A stretch of DNA of 64,000 nt, taken from Streptomyces nigra. GTDB lineage: Bacteria > Actinomycetota > Actinomycetes > Streptomycetales > Streptomycetaceae. The notes beneath the pieces were generated by a model, which was not told the origin of the DNA, ran no database searches, and saw only the letters and a program-made list of their open reading frames with translations. The stretch spans positions 3,278,501 through 3,342,500 of the forward strand of contig NZ_CP029043.1 of assembly GCF_003074055.1 (NCBI RefSeq), read 5' to 3'. The position numbers and the translations under genes were made by a program. Of the stretch, positions 56,042 to 62,586 are shown in pieces (positions within the stretch are counted from its first letter, which is position 1; each line of letters opens with the position of its first letter).

Positions 56042-56635
56042 ATGACCGTCCTCGAAGACAGGATCGCGATGGCCGACGCCGACGCCAGCACCCCGAGCCT
56101 GGACGAATGGTTCGAGCTGCTCGAGCGTATGCCCGTCCCCGAGGGTTACCGGGTCGAGATCGTCGGGGGCAACGTCTACATGACACCGCAGCGGAGCACG
56201 CACTGGGGCATCATCCGCCGAATCGTGCGGGCCCTCGAGGACAGGTTCGGCATGGACGCCGCCGTGTTCTCAGACGTCCGCATCGATTTTCCGGGCCACG
56301 ACAACGGCTTCTGCCCTGACGTCGCCCTGCTCAAGGATGCGGCCGAGGAGGACGACAGGGGCCACTGGCGATACCAGGACGTCGAGTTCGTCGCCGAGGT
56401 CATCTCCCAGGGCACGGCCGCCAACGACTACGGCCCCAAGCGCCTCGCCTACGCCGAGGCCGAGGTCCCCGTCTACTTGATCGCCGATCCGTACCAGGGG
56501 CGCTGTCACGTCCACACCGACCCCAAGGACGGCGACTACACGACCTGCACCCGGGTCGACTTCGGCACCGACGTCGACCTGACCGGCACGGTCGTCGACC
56601 TCGTCCTGAAGACGGACGACTTCCCCCGCGACTGA
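56042..56635 (+). CDS. Uma2 family (DUF820) putative restriction-like endonuclease
   Basis: 197 residues. The PD-(D/E)xK-like core is visible as CPDVALL ... VEFVAEVIS ... K, with a preceding EIVGGNVYMTP. The fold is that of Uma2/DUF820 proteins abundant in cyanobacteria and actinomycetes; true nuclease activity is often unproven. ATG 56042 follows GGGGAGGAG. Multiple Uma2 copies usually occur per Streptomyces genome, so this may be one of a family. It lies near no toxin or modification gene, so no system can be assigned. Confidence 0.85.
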   Translation: MTVLEDRIAMADADASTPSLDEWFELLERMPVPEGYRVEIVGGNVYMTPQRSTHWGIIRRIVRALEDRFGMDAAVFSDVRIDFPGHDNGFCPDVALLKDAAEEDDRGHWRYQDVEFVAEVISQGTAANDYGPKRLAYAEAEVPVYLIADPYQGRCHVHTDPKDGDYTTCTRVDFGTDVDLTGTVVDLVLKTDDFPRD

Positions 56636-56675
56636 CGGGGTCGCGCGCCCTTGCCTGGAGCGCACTCGAAGTGGT

Positions 56676-56681
56676 TAGCGT
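56676..56681 (+). promoter_or_regulatory. -10 hexamer of the leaderless aldo/keto reductase transcript
   Basis: TAGCGT, 7 nt before ATG 56689; the sequence between has no SD. Confidence 0.55.
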
Positions 56682-56688
56682 GCACTCC

Positions 56689-57681
56689 ATGGAGTACACG
56701 CAGCTCGGACGCACGGGACTCAAGGTCAGCCGACTCGTCCTCGGCACGATGAACTTCGGACCGCAGACCGACGAGGCCGACAGCCACGCGATCATGGACG
56801 CGGCGCTGGACGCCGGCATCAATTTCTTCGACACCGCGAACGTCTATGGGTGGGGCGAGAACAAGGGCCGTACCGAGGAGATCATCGGCAACTGGTTCGC
56901 CAAGAGCGGTGACCGGCGCGACAAGGTCGTCCTCGCCACCAAGGTGTACGGCAACATGGGCGCCGACGGCCAGGCGTGGCCCAACCACGACAAGCTCTCC
57001 GCGCTGAACATCCGGCGCGCGGTCGACGCCAGCCTCAAGCGGCTGCAGACGGACCACATCGATCTCTACCAGTTCCACCACATCGACCGGAACACCCCGT
57101 TCGACGAGATCTGGCAGGCCATCGACGTGCTGGTGCAGCAGGGCAAGGTCCTGTACGCCGGGTCCTCCAACTTCCCCGGCTACAAGATCGCCCAGGCCAA
57201 CGAGACCGCCGCCCGGCGGGGCGGCACCATCGGGCTGGTCAGCGAGCAGTGCCTCTACAACCTCTTCGAGCGCCGCGCCGAGATGGAGGTCATCCCGGCC
57301 GCGCAGGAGTACGGCCTCGGGGTCATCCCCTGGTCGCCGCTGCACGGCGGTCTGCTGGGCGGGGTGCTCAAGAAGGAGGCCGAGGGCCGTCGCCGTACCT
57401 CCGGGCGGGCCGCGGAGACCCTCGCCGACCCGGCGGCACACGCCCGCATCAAGGCCTACGAGGACCTGCTCGACAAGCACGGTCTGGAGCCCGGCGAGGC
57501 CGCCCTGGCCTGGCTGCTGACCCGGCCCGGCGTCACGGGACCGATCGTCGGCCCGCGCACGGCCGGTCAGCTGGAGTCGGCGCTGCGGGCCGTGGAGCTG
57601 GAGCTGAGTGAGGAGCTGCTGGCCGGGCTGGACGAGGTGTTCCCGGGTCCGGGGCCGTCGCCGGAGGCGTTCGCCTGGTAG
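56689..57681 (+). CDS. Aldo/keto reductase, NADP-dependent
   Basis: 330 residues, a TIM-barrel AKR. The catalytic Tyr is in DTANVYGWGENKG near residue 48, Lys in VVLATKVYG and His in YQFHHID. The C-terminal NADP-binding segment is GPIVGPRTAGQLE. It reduces an aldehyde or ketone; the substrate is unknown. MEYTQLGRTG at ATG 56689 is the usual N-terminus and fits the leaderless promoter; the GTG at 56671 lies inside the -10 region. Confidence 0.93.
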   Translation: MEYTQLGRTGLKVSRLVLGTMNFGPQTDEADSHAIMDAALDAGINFFDTANVYGWGENKGRTEEIIGNWFAKSGDRRDKVVLATKVYGNMGADGQAWPNHDKLSALNIRRAVDASLKRLQTDHIDLYQFHHIDRNTPFDEIWQAIDVLVQQGKVLYAGSSNFPGYKIAQANETAARRGGTIGLVSEQCLYNLFERRAEMEVIPAAQEYGLGVIPWSPLHGGLLGGVLKKEAEGRRRTSGRAAETLADPAAHARIKAYEDLLDKHGLEPGEAALAWLLTRPGVTGPIVGPRTAGQLESALRAVELELSEELLAGLDEVFPGPGPSPEAFAW

Positions 57682-57703
57682 AGGCCGGACAGGCGGCGCG
57701 AGG

Positions 57704-57793
57704 TCACCGTCCGAGCGCCGCCGCCACGGCCACGAGGACGAACATCAGCACGAGCGCACCGGCCATGATCCGGTTACGGGTTTTCGGGTCCAC
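57704..57793 (-). CDS. 29-residue single-pass membrane peptide
   Basis: A short frame VDPKTRNRIMAGALVLMFVL followed by VAVAAALGR: a positively charged N-terminus, one hydrophobic helix (about residues 9-26) and a short tail. It lies between the aldo/keto reductase stop and thpR. GTG 57793 has TAACCT exactly 7 nt upstream, the leaderless pattern. Its amphipathic composition and my recollection of similar small Streptomyces proteins support it as real. It ends 22 bp from the convergent aldo/keto reductase. Function unknown; it may associate with a larger membrane protein. Confidence 0.55.
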   Translation of the reverse strand: MDPKTRNRIMAGALVLMFVLVAVAAALGR

Positions 57794-57800
57794 GCCATCG

Positions 57801-57806
57801 AGGTTA
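57801..57806 (-). promoter_or_regulatory. -10 hexamer in front of the 29-residue peptide
   Basis: TAACCT on the minus strand, 7 nt before GTG 57793, located in the last codon and stop of thpR on the same strand. Confidence 0.45.
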
Positions 57807-58376
57807 ACCGGCGGCCCCGAACGGCCGCCGGGCGACCACCTCGTAGCGGGGCTGCTCGCCCGGTACGCCGGAGGTGGGCAGATGGCTGCGGACGACCGCC
57901 AGCTCGGCCACGGTCCAGGTGCGGCTGGTGAAGTCCGCGAGGGCCGTCACATACGGCCGGGTGTCCACGGCGGTCCGGCTGCGGGCCAGCGTCAGATGGG
58001 CCTTGTACCGGCGGTGCTCCCCCATCGGCACGCCCGCCTTCGTGGCCGCCGCCTCGCAGCGCCCCGCGAGCACGCGCAGGGCGGGCACGTCACCGCCGGC
58101 GCCCGTCCACAGGGCCCGCCCGTGCCCGAACTGGCCCCCTCCGTGCAGCGCCAGCGGGAAGGGCGCCGTCCGCCGGGCGGCCCGCTCCAGCCGGGCGGAC
58201 AGGGCGGGCAGGAGGTCGTCGTCGACCTCGCCGAAGAAGGCGACGGTGAAGTGCCAGCCGGGCCGCGCGGTCCAGCGCAGCAGGTCGGCGCCGGGCAGGC
58301 TCCGCAGGGCCGCGACCTCGGTGTGCAGTTCCCGCGCCACGTCGTCCGGCGGCAGCACGGCGGCGAAGAGTCTCAT
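57804..58376 (-). CDS. thpR: RNA 2',3'-cyclic phosphodiesterase (2H family, ThpR)
   Basis: 190 residues with the two HxTx motifs of the 2H phosphoesterase family, HFTVAFFG near residue 44 and HLTLARSR near 126. The enzyme opens 2',3'-cyclic phosphates (formerly called 2'-5' RNA ligase). ATG 58376 is the sole good start; a weak GAGACT lies a few nt upstream. It is between the MFS gene and the tiny peptide gene, whose promoter is at its 3' end. Cytoplasmic. Confidence 0.9.
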   Translation of the reverse strand: MRLFAAVLPPDDVARELHTEVAALRSLPGADLLRWTARPGWHFTVAFFGEVDDDLLPALSARLERAARRTAPFPLALHGGGQFGHGRALWTGAGGDVPALRVLAGRCEAAATKAGVPMGEHRRYKAHLTLARSRTAVDTRPYVTALADFTSRTWTVAELAVVRSHLPTSGVPGEQPRYEVVARRPFGAAG

Positions 58377-58412
58377 GGTGCAAGTCTCGCCGCCGTGCCC
58401 GTGTCCGTCCTG

Positions 58413-58473
58413 GGCCGTGTCCGCAAAGTCCCGCCTGCCGCCCGGCGCCCGGCACGCCTCTCGCCGGACACGA
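58413..58473. repeat. Dispersed repeat, copy B, with terminal inverted repeat
   Basis: 58413-58440 is identical to 43023-43050. Copy B is bounded by CGTGTCCG (58416-58423) and CGGACACG (58465-58472), so it looks like a small MITE-type unit of about 60 bp; copy A lacks the right end. It fills the gap between the MFS stop and the thpR start region. Confidence 0.65.
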
Positions 58474-58474
58474 C

Positions 58475-59827
58475 CTATGCGGCGGTCGCCAGCTGCTCGC
58501 GCTCGCGCGGTACGAACCGCACCTTCGGGTGCCCGTGGCACCAGCCGACCGAGAGGCGCAGCCCGCCCATACGGGCCAGCACCAGGCCGACGGCGACGGC
58601 CGCGGCGGCGGTCACGGCGCCGCCCGAGGCGAGGCCCGCCCGGACGCCGTACGCGTCCGTGACCCAGCCGGCGATCGGGGCGCCGAGGGGGGCGCCGCCC
58701 ATGAAGACCATCATGTAGAGGGCCATCACCCGGCCGCGCATGCTCGGGTCGGTGCCCATCTGGATGCTGCTGTTGGCGGTGACGTTGACCGTCATGCCGA
58801 ACATGCCGATGGGGACCATGAGCAGGGCGAACAGCCACAGGGAGGGCGCGACGGCCGCCACGATCTCCATGGCGCCGAAGGCGACGGCCCCGGCGATCAG
58901 CACCCGCATCCGGGCCGTGCCGCGCCGGGCGGCGAGCAGCGCTCCGGCGAGGGAGCCGACGGCCATCAGGGTGTTGAAGAGGCTGTAGGAGCCGGCGCCG
59001 GCGCGGAAGACGTCGTCGGCGAAGGCGGACAGGAAGACGGGGAAGTTGAAGCCGAAGGTGCTGACGAACCCGGCGAGGACGATGGTCCAGATCAGGTCCG
59101 GGCGCCCGGCGACATAGTGCAGTCCCTCGCGCAGCTGTCCCTTGCCGCGCGGCGCCCGCTCGACGACGTGCAGCTCGCGGGCCCGCATCAGCAGCAGGCC
59201 CGCGATGGGTGCGACGAAGGACAGGCCGTTGGCGAGGAAGGCCCAGCCGGTGCCGACCCCGGTGATCATCAGACCGGCCACGGCGGGTCCGACGAGCCGG
59301 GCGGACTGGAAGTTCGCGGAGTTGAGGCTGACGGCGTTCTGCAGCTGGCCGGGGCCGACCATCTCGGAGACGAACGACTGCCGGGCCGGGTTGTCGAGGA
59401 CGGTCGCGAAGCCGACGGCGAGGGCGGCCAGGTAGACGTGCCAGACCTGGACGTGTCCGGTGAGGGTGAGGGCGGCGAGCGCGACGCCGGTGAGACCCAT
59501 CGCGGACTGTGTGGCGATGAGGGTGGGGCGCTTGGGCAGCCGGTCGACGAGGACGCCGCCGTACAGGCCGAAGAGCAGCATGGGCAGGAACTGCAGCGCG
59601 GTGGTGATGCCGACGGCGGTCGCGGAGCCGGTGAGGCTGAGCACCAGCCAGTCCTGGGCGATGCGCTGCATCCAGGTTCCGGTGTTGGAGACGACCTGGC
59701 CGAGGAAGAACAGCCGGTAGTTCCGGATCCGCAGCGAGCTGAACATCGAGTTGCGGCGCTCGGGAACGGGCGGGGAGTCGTGGGTGGTCGGTGCGGGGGC
59801 GGAGTCTGCTCCGGGTCCCGAACTCAA
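58475..59827 (-). CDS. MFS transporter (EntS/MFS_3 type)
   Basis: 450 residues with twelve hydrophobic helices and RIAQDWLVLSLTGSATAVG near residue 54, a signature of the MFS_3/EntS exporters. The hydrophilic N-terminus has 27 residues. It probably exports a drug or siderophore-like compound. TTG 59827 has AAGGAGG 9 nt upstream and gives the full N-terminus; ATG 59746 would be shorter. It follows the MarR gene by 25 bp, so the two form an operon and MarR probably controls it. Confidence 0.88.
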   Translation of the reverse strand: MSSGPGADSAPAPTTHDSPPVPERRNSMFSSLRIRNYRLFFLGQVVSNTGTWMQRIAQDWLVLSLTGSATAVGITTALQFLPMLLFGLYGGVLVDRLPKRPTLIATQSAMGLTGVALAALTLTGHVQVWHVYLAALAVGFATVLDNPARQSFVSEMVGPGQLQNAVSLNSANFQSARLVGPAVAGLMITGVGTGWAFLANGLSFVAPIAGLLLMRARELHVVERAPRGKGQLREGLHYVAGRPDLIWTIVLAGFVSTFGFNFPVFLSAFADDVFRAGAGSYSLFNTLMAVGSLAGALLAARRGTARMRVLIAGAVAFGAMEIVAAVAPSLWLFALLMVPIGMFGMTVNVTANSSIQMGTDPSMRGRVMALYMMVFMGGAPLGAPIAGWVTDAYGVRAGLASGGAVTAAAAVAVGLVLARMGGLRLSVGWCHGHPKVRFVPREREQLATAA

Positions 59828-59852
59828 AAGTGGTCGCCTCCTTGGTGACTGC

Positions 59853-60290
59853 CTACAGGTGTGCGAGCTTCTCCAGGACGGGGGCGGCGGCGCGCAGGGT
59901 CGCCCACTCGTCCTCGTCGAGCCCCTCGACGAGGGTGGCCAGGAAGGCGTTCCGCTTGGTGCGGCTCTCGGCGAGCATGGTCTCGGCCTGCTCGGTCTTC
60001 GTGACGACCTTCTGGCGCCGGTCCTCCGGGTGGGGCTCCAGCCGGACGAGGCCCTTGGCTTCCAGCAGGGCGACGATGCGCGTCATCGACGGCGGCTGGA
60101 CGTGCTCCTTGCGGGCCAGCTCACCGGGGGTGGCGCTGCCGCAGAGGGAGAGGGTGCCGAGCACCGACATCTCGGTGGGGCTCAGCGACTCGTCGACCCG
60201 CTGGTGCTTGAGGCGGCGGGAGAGGCGCATGACCGCGGAGCGCAGGGAGTTCACGGCGGCAGCGTCGTCGCCATGGGTGAGGTCCGACAT
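59853..60290 (-). CDS. MarR-family regulator of the adjacent MFS pump
   Basis: 145 residues. The winged HTH (SPTEMSVLGTLSLCGSATPG, then VQPPSMTRIVALLEAKGLVRL) is typical MarR. ATG 60290 (MSDLTHGDD) is chosen over ATG 60296 because TACGCT lies exactly 7 nt upstream and there is no SD. The operator-like GTAACTCATTAC at 60301-60312 overlaps the -10, implying autorepression. It should sense a drug or phenolic compound exported by the MFS pump downstream. Confidence 0.92.
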   Translation of the reverse strand: MSDLTHGDDAAAVNSLRSAVMRLSRRLKHQRVDESLSPTEMSVLGTLSLCGSATPGELARKEHVQPPSMTRIVALLEAKGLVRLEPHPEDRRQKVVTKTEQAETMLAESRTKRNAFLATLVEGLDEDEWATLRAAAPVLEKLAHL

Positions 60291-60297
60291 GTTCATT

Positions 60298-60312
60298 AGC
60301 GTAACTCATTAC
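60298..60312 (-). promoter_or_regulatory. MarR -10 box and palindromic operator
   Basis: -10 TACGCT (60298-60303, minus strand) 7 nt from ATG 60290, overlapped by the palindrome GTAA-CTCA-TTAC (60301-60312). The two share three bases, so binding would block transcription. Confidence 0.55.
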
Positions 60313-60444
60313 TCTGGCTAAATACCACTGGGGACGCGTGGGCCTCCCGTGACTCCCGCCACGTCACGCGTTCGTCACTCATATGGGTGATCCAGCGGCG
60401 GAACGTGACACACCGCACCGGAAGGTGCCGCGACCCTCGTGTGC

Positions 60445-60627
60445 ATGGGGACCAGCGTGCTCAGCCTGCGGATAGACCACGAGCTGCTCGACCGGCTGCG
60501 CCGGCATGCCGCCAAAAGAGGAATGAGCGTCCAGGACTATGTGGTCCGGACGCTCATCCGTGATGACTTCGACGAACGGTTCCAGTCCGCCGTCGAGGAG
60601 ACAGAGAAGTTCTACGGCGTCACGTGA
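60445..60627 (+). CDS. Ribbon-helix-helix (CopG-like) DNA-binding protein
   Basis: 60 residues: a beta strand SVLSLRID, then two helices (LLDRLRRHAAKRGMSVQDYV) as in CopG/Arc. Such proteins are usually antitoxins or small regulators. No toxin gene is adjacent; the next gene (minus) is a permease overlapping by 8 bp. ATG 60445 has GACCCT 7 nt upstream and no SD. Starts at GTG 60439 or GTG 60457 are less likely. Confidence 0.8.
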   Translation: MGTSVLSLRIDHELLDRLRRHAAKRGMSVQDYVVRTLIRDDFDERFQSAVEETEKFYGVT

Positions 60628-62071
60628 GACCCAGGGCCGGCATCAGGTAGTAGAAGCCGAACACCGCCGCCACCACGTACATCGCGGCCGGGACCTCCCG
60701 GCCGCGGCCGGCGGCCAGCCGCAGCACCGCGAAGGTGATGAAGCCCATGCCGATGCCGTTGGTGATCGAGTAGGTGAACGGCATCATCACCATCGTCACG
60801 AAGGCCGGGATCGCGATCGTGTAGTCGGCCCAGTCGATCTCCTTGACGGAGTTCGCGAGGATCAGGAAGCCGACCGCGAGCAGGGCCGGGGTGGCCGCCT
60901 GGGACGGCACCATCGTGGCGACCGGCGTCAGGAACAGCGCCACCGCGAACAGACCGCCGGTGACGACGTTGGCGAGGCCCGTGCGGGCGCCCTCGCCGAC
61001 GCCGGCCGTGGACTCCACGAAGGCCGTCGTGGCCGAGGAGGAGCTGGCGCCGCCCGCGGCGACGGCGAGACCGTCGACGAACAGCACCTTGTTGATGCCC
61101 GGCATCTGGCCGCGGCCGTCGGTCAGCTTCGCCTCGTCGCTGACGCCCATGATCGTGCCCATGGCGTCGAAGAAGCAGGAGAGCAGGACGGTGAAGACGA
61201 ACAGGACGCCCGTCAGCACGCCGACCTTGCCGAAGCCGCCGAACAGGCTGACCTCGCCGATCAGCCCGAAGTCGGGGCTGGCGACCGGGTTGCCGGGCCA
61301 CTTCGGGGTGGTCAGGCCCCAGGACGGCACGGTCGCGACGGCCTCGATGACGACGGCGACCACGGTCATCGCGACGATCGAGATGAGGATCGCGCCGGGG
61401 ACCTTGCGGACGATCAGCGCGAGGGTGAGCAGCGAGCCGAGCACGAAGACCAGCACCGGCCAGCCGACCAGGTGACCGCCGGTGCCGAGCTGGAGCGGCA
61501 CCGTGGTCTGGGCGACGTCCGGGATACGGCTGACGAAGCCGGAGTCGACGAGGCCGATCAGCATGATGAACAGGCCGATACCGATGGCGATGGCCTTGCG
61601 CAGGCCGAACGGCACGGCGTTCATGACGCGCTCGCGCAGACCGGTGGCGACGAGCAGCATGACCACGAATCCGGCCAGGACCACCATGCCCATCGCGTCG
61701 GGCCAGGACATGCGCGGGGCGAGCTGGAGGGCGACGACGGAGTTCACGCCGAGGCCGGCGGCGAGCGCGATCGGCACATTGCCGATGACGCCCATCAGCA
61801 GGGTGCTGAAGGCGGCCGTGACGGCGGTGGCGGTGACCAGCTGGGCGTTGTCCAGCTGATGCCCGTACATGTCCTTCGCGCTGCCCAGGATGATCGGGTT
61901 CAGCACGATGATGTACGCCATCGCGAAGAAGGTGGCGAGACCGCCGCGGATCTCGCGCGGCACGGTGCTGCCGCGTTCGGAGATCTTGAAGAAGCGGTCG
62001 AGTGCGCCGTAGGTGGGCCCGGCTCCCGGCTGTTCAGGGGTGGGGGCCTTGGCAGGAGCCGAGGTGGACAT
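60620..62071 (-). CDS. NCS2-family purine permease (AzgA/PbuG type)
   Basis: 483 residues with 12-14 membrane helices. Family signatures are GNVPIALAAGLGVNSVV and GMVVLAGFVVMLLVATGLRE near the N-terminus and SSSSATTAFVESTAGVGEGA in the middle. It imports guanine, hypoxanthine or adenine with protons. It does not carry a typical xanthine/uracil motif. A TTGAGT-TAGGAA promoter lies just upstream; the predicted leader is very short. Convergent with the ribbon-helix-helix gene. Confidence 0.93.
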   Translation of the reverse strand: MSTSAPAKAPTPEQPGAGPTYGALDRFFKISERGSTVPREIRGGLATFFAMAYIIVLNPIILGSAKDMYGHQLDNAQLVTATAVTAAFSTLLMGVIGNVPIALAAGLGVNSVVALQLAPRMSWPDAMGMVVLAGFVVMLLVATGLRERVMNAVPFGLRKAIAIGIGLFIMLIGLVDSGFVSRIPDVAQTTVPLQLGTGGHLVGWPVLVFVLGSLLTLALIVRKVPGAILISIVAMTVVAVVIEAVATVPSWGLTTPKWPGNPVASPDFGLIGEVSLFGGFGKVGVLTGVLFVFTVLLSCFFDAMGTIMGVSDEAKLTDGRGQMPGINKVLFVDGLAVAAGGASSSSATTAFVESTAGVGEGARTGLANVVTGGLFAVALFLTPVATMVPSQAATPALLAVGFLILANSVKEIDWADYTIAIPAFVTMVMMPFTYSITNGIGMGFITFAVLRLAAGRGREVPAAMYVVAAVFGFYYLMPALGLT

Positions 62072-62082
62072 GCTTTTGGTGT

Positions 62083-62111
62083 TTCCTACGAAGAGAAGTG
62101 GTCAGACTCAA
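62083..62111 (-). promoter_or_regulatory. Promoter of the purine permease gene
   Basis: On the minus strand, -35 TTGAGT (62106-62111), a 17-bp spacer and -10 TAGGAA (62083-62088). The ATG at 62071 lies about 11 nt after the -10, so the leader is only a few nt long. Confidence 0.5.
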
Positions 62112-62176
62112 ACCGTTTCAGTATGAACATATAAAGCCCGGAAGAGCCATCTCCGCGCGTAGACCTGATCGCCTCG

Positions 62177-62182
62177 TAAGCT
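62177..62182 (+). promoter_or_regulatory. -10 hexamer of the leaderless DUF2530 transcript
   Basis: TAAGCT, 7 nt before ATG 62190; no SD is present. Confidence 0.5.
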
Positions 62183-62189
62183 GTGTCGC

Positions 62190-62489
62190 ATGGCGAAGTG
62201 GACCCCCAAGCACGAGGCGCCGGAGCCCCTGGAGGGCCCCGTGGTCGCGACCATCACCGGCGGCACCATCATCTGGTTCGTCCTCTTCGTCGTGCAGCTG
62301 CCGTTCTACGGCTGGTTCGACGACCACGGGCGCACCTGGTGGGTGTGGACCTGCCTGGCCGGCGGCGGCCTCGGCCTCATCGGCATCTGGTACGTCCGCC
62401 GGCGCGAGACGGCCATCAAGCGGGTGGCGGCGGAGCGGGAGAGCGCCGGCGCGCGCGCCGGGCGGCCGACGGCGCCCTCCGCCGAATAG
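62190..62489 (+). CDS. DUF2530 membrane protein
   Basis: 99 residues with two membrane helices (ITGGTIIWFVLFVVQLPFY and WVWTCLAGGGLGLIGIWYV) joined by a short DDHGRTW loop, then a basic/acidic tail. Matches the actinobacterial DUF2530 family; function unknown. ATG 62190 is supported by the leaderless TAAGCT spacing. It is divergent from the permease by about 120 bp. Confidence 0.85.
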   Translation: MAKWTPKHEAPEPLEGPVVATITGGTIIWFVLFVVQLPFYGWFDDHGRTWWVWTCLAGGGLGLIGIWYVRRRETAIKRVAAERESAGARAGRPTAPSAE

Positions 62490-62573
62490 CGGCCGTACGA
62501 CCCCGGTACGAGACGGCTCCTCCCGCGGTCGGAACTTACGCGCACTCGGCGGGTGAACTCCCCGCTCCGCACG

Positions 62574-62579
62574 TACCGT
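62574..62579 (+). promoter_or_regulatory. -10 hexamer of the leaderless P-type ATPase transcript
   Basis: TACCGT, 7 nt before ATG 62587; no SD is present. Confidence 0.5.
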
Positions 62580-62586
62580 CGAATGC

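Noticed and set aside
56042-56635. Uma2 protein as part of a defence or restriction system
   Set aside because: Neighbours are an SGNH hydrolase and an aldo/keto reductase; there is no modification or toxin gene nearby.
60445-60627. Ribbon-helix-helix gene as antitoxin of a toxin-antitoxin pair
   Set aside because: No toxin-like gene is adjacent; the next gene is a purine permease on the other strand.
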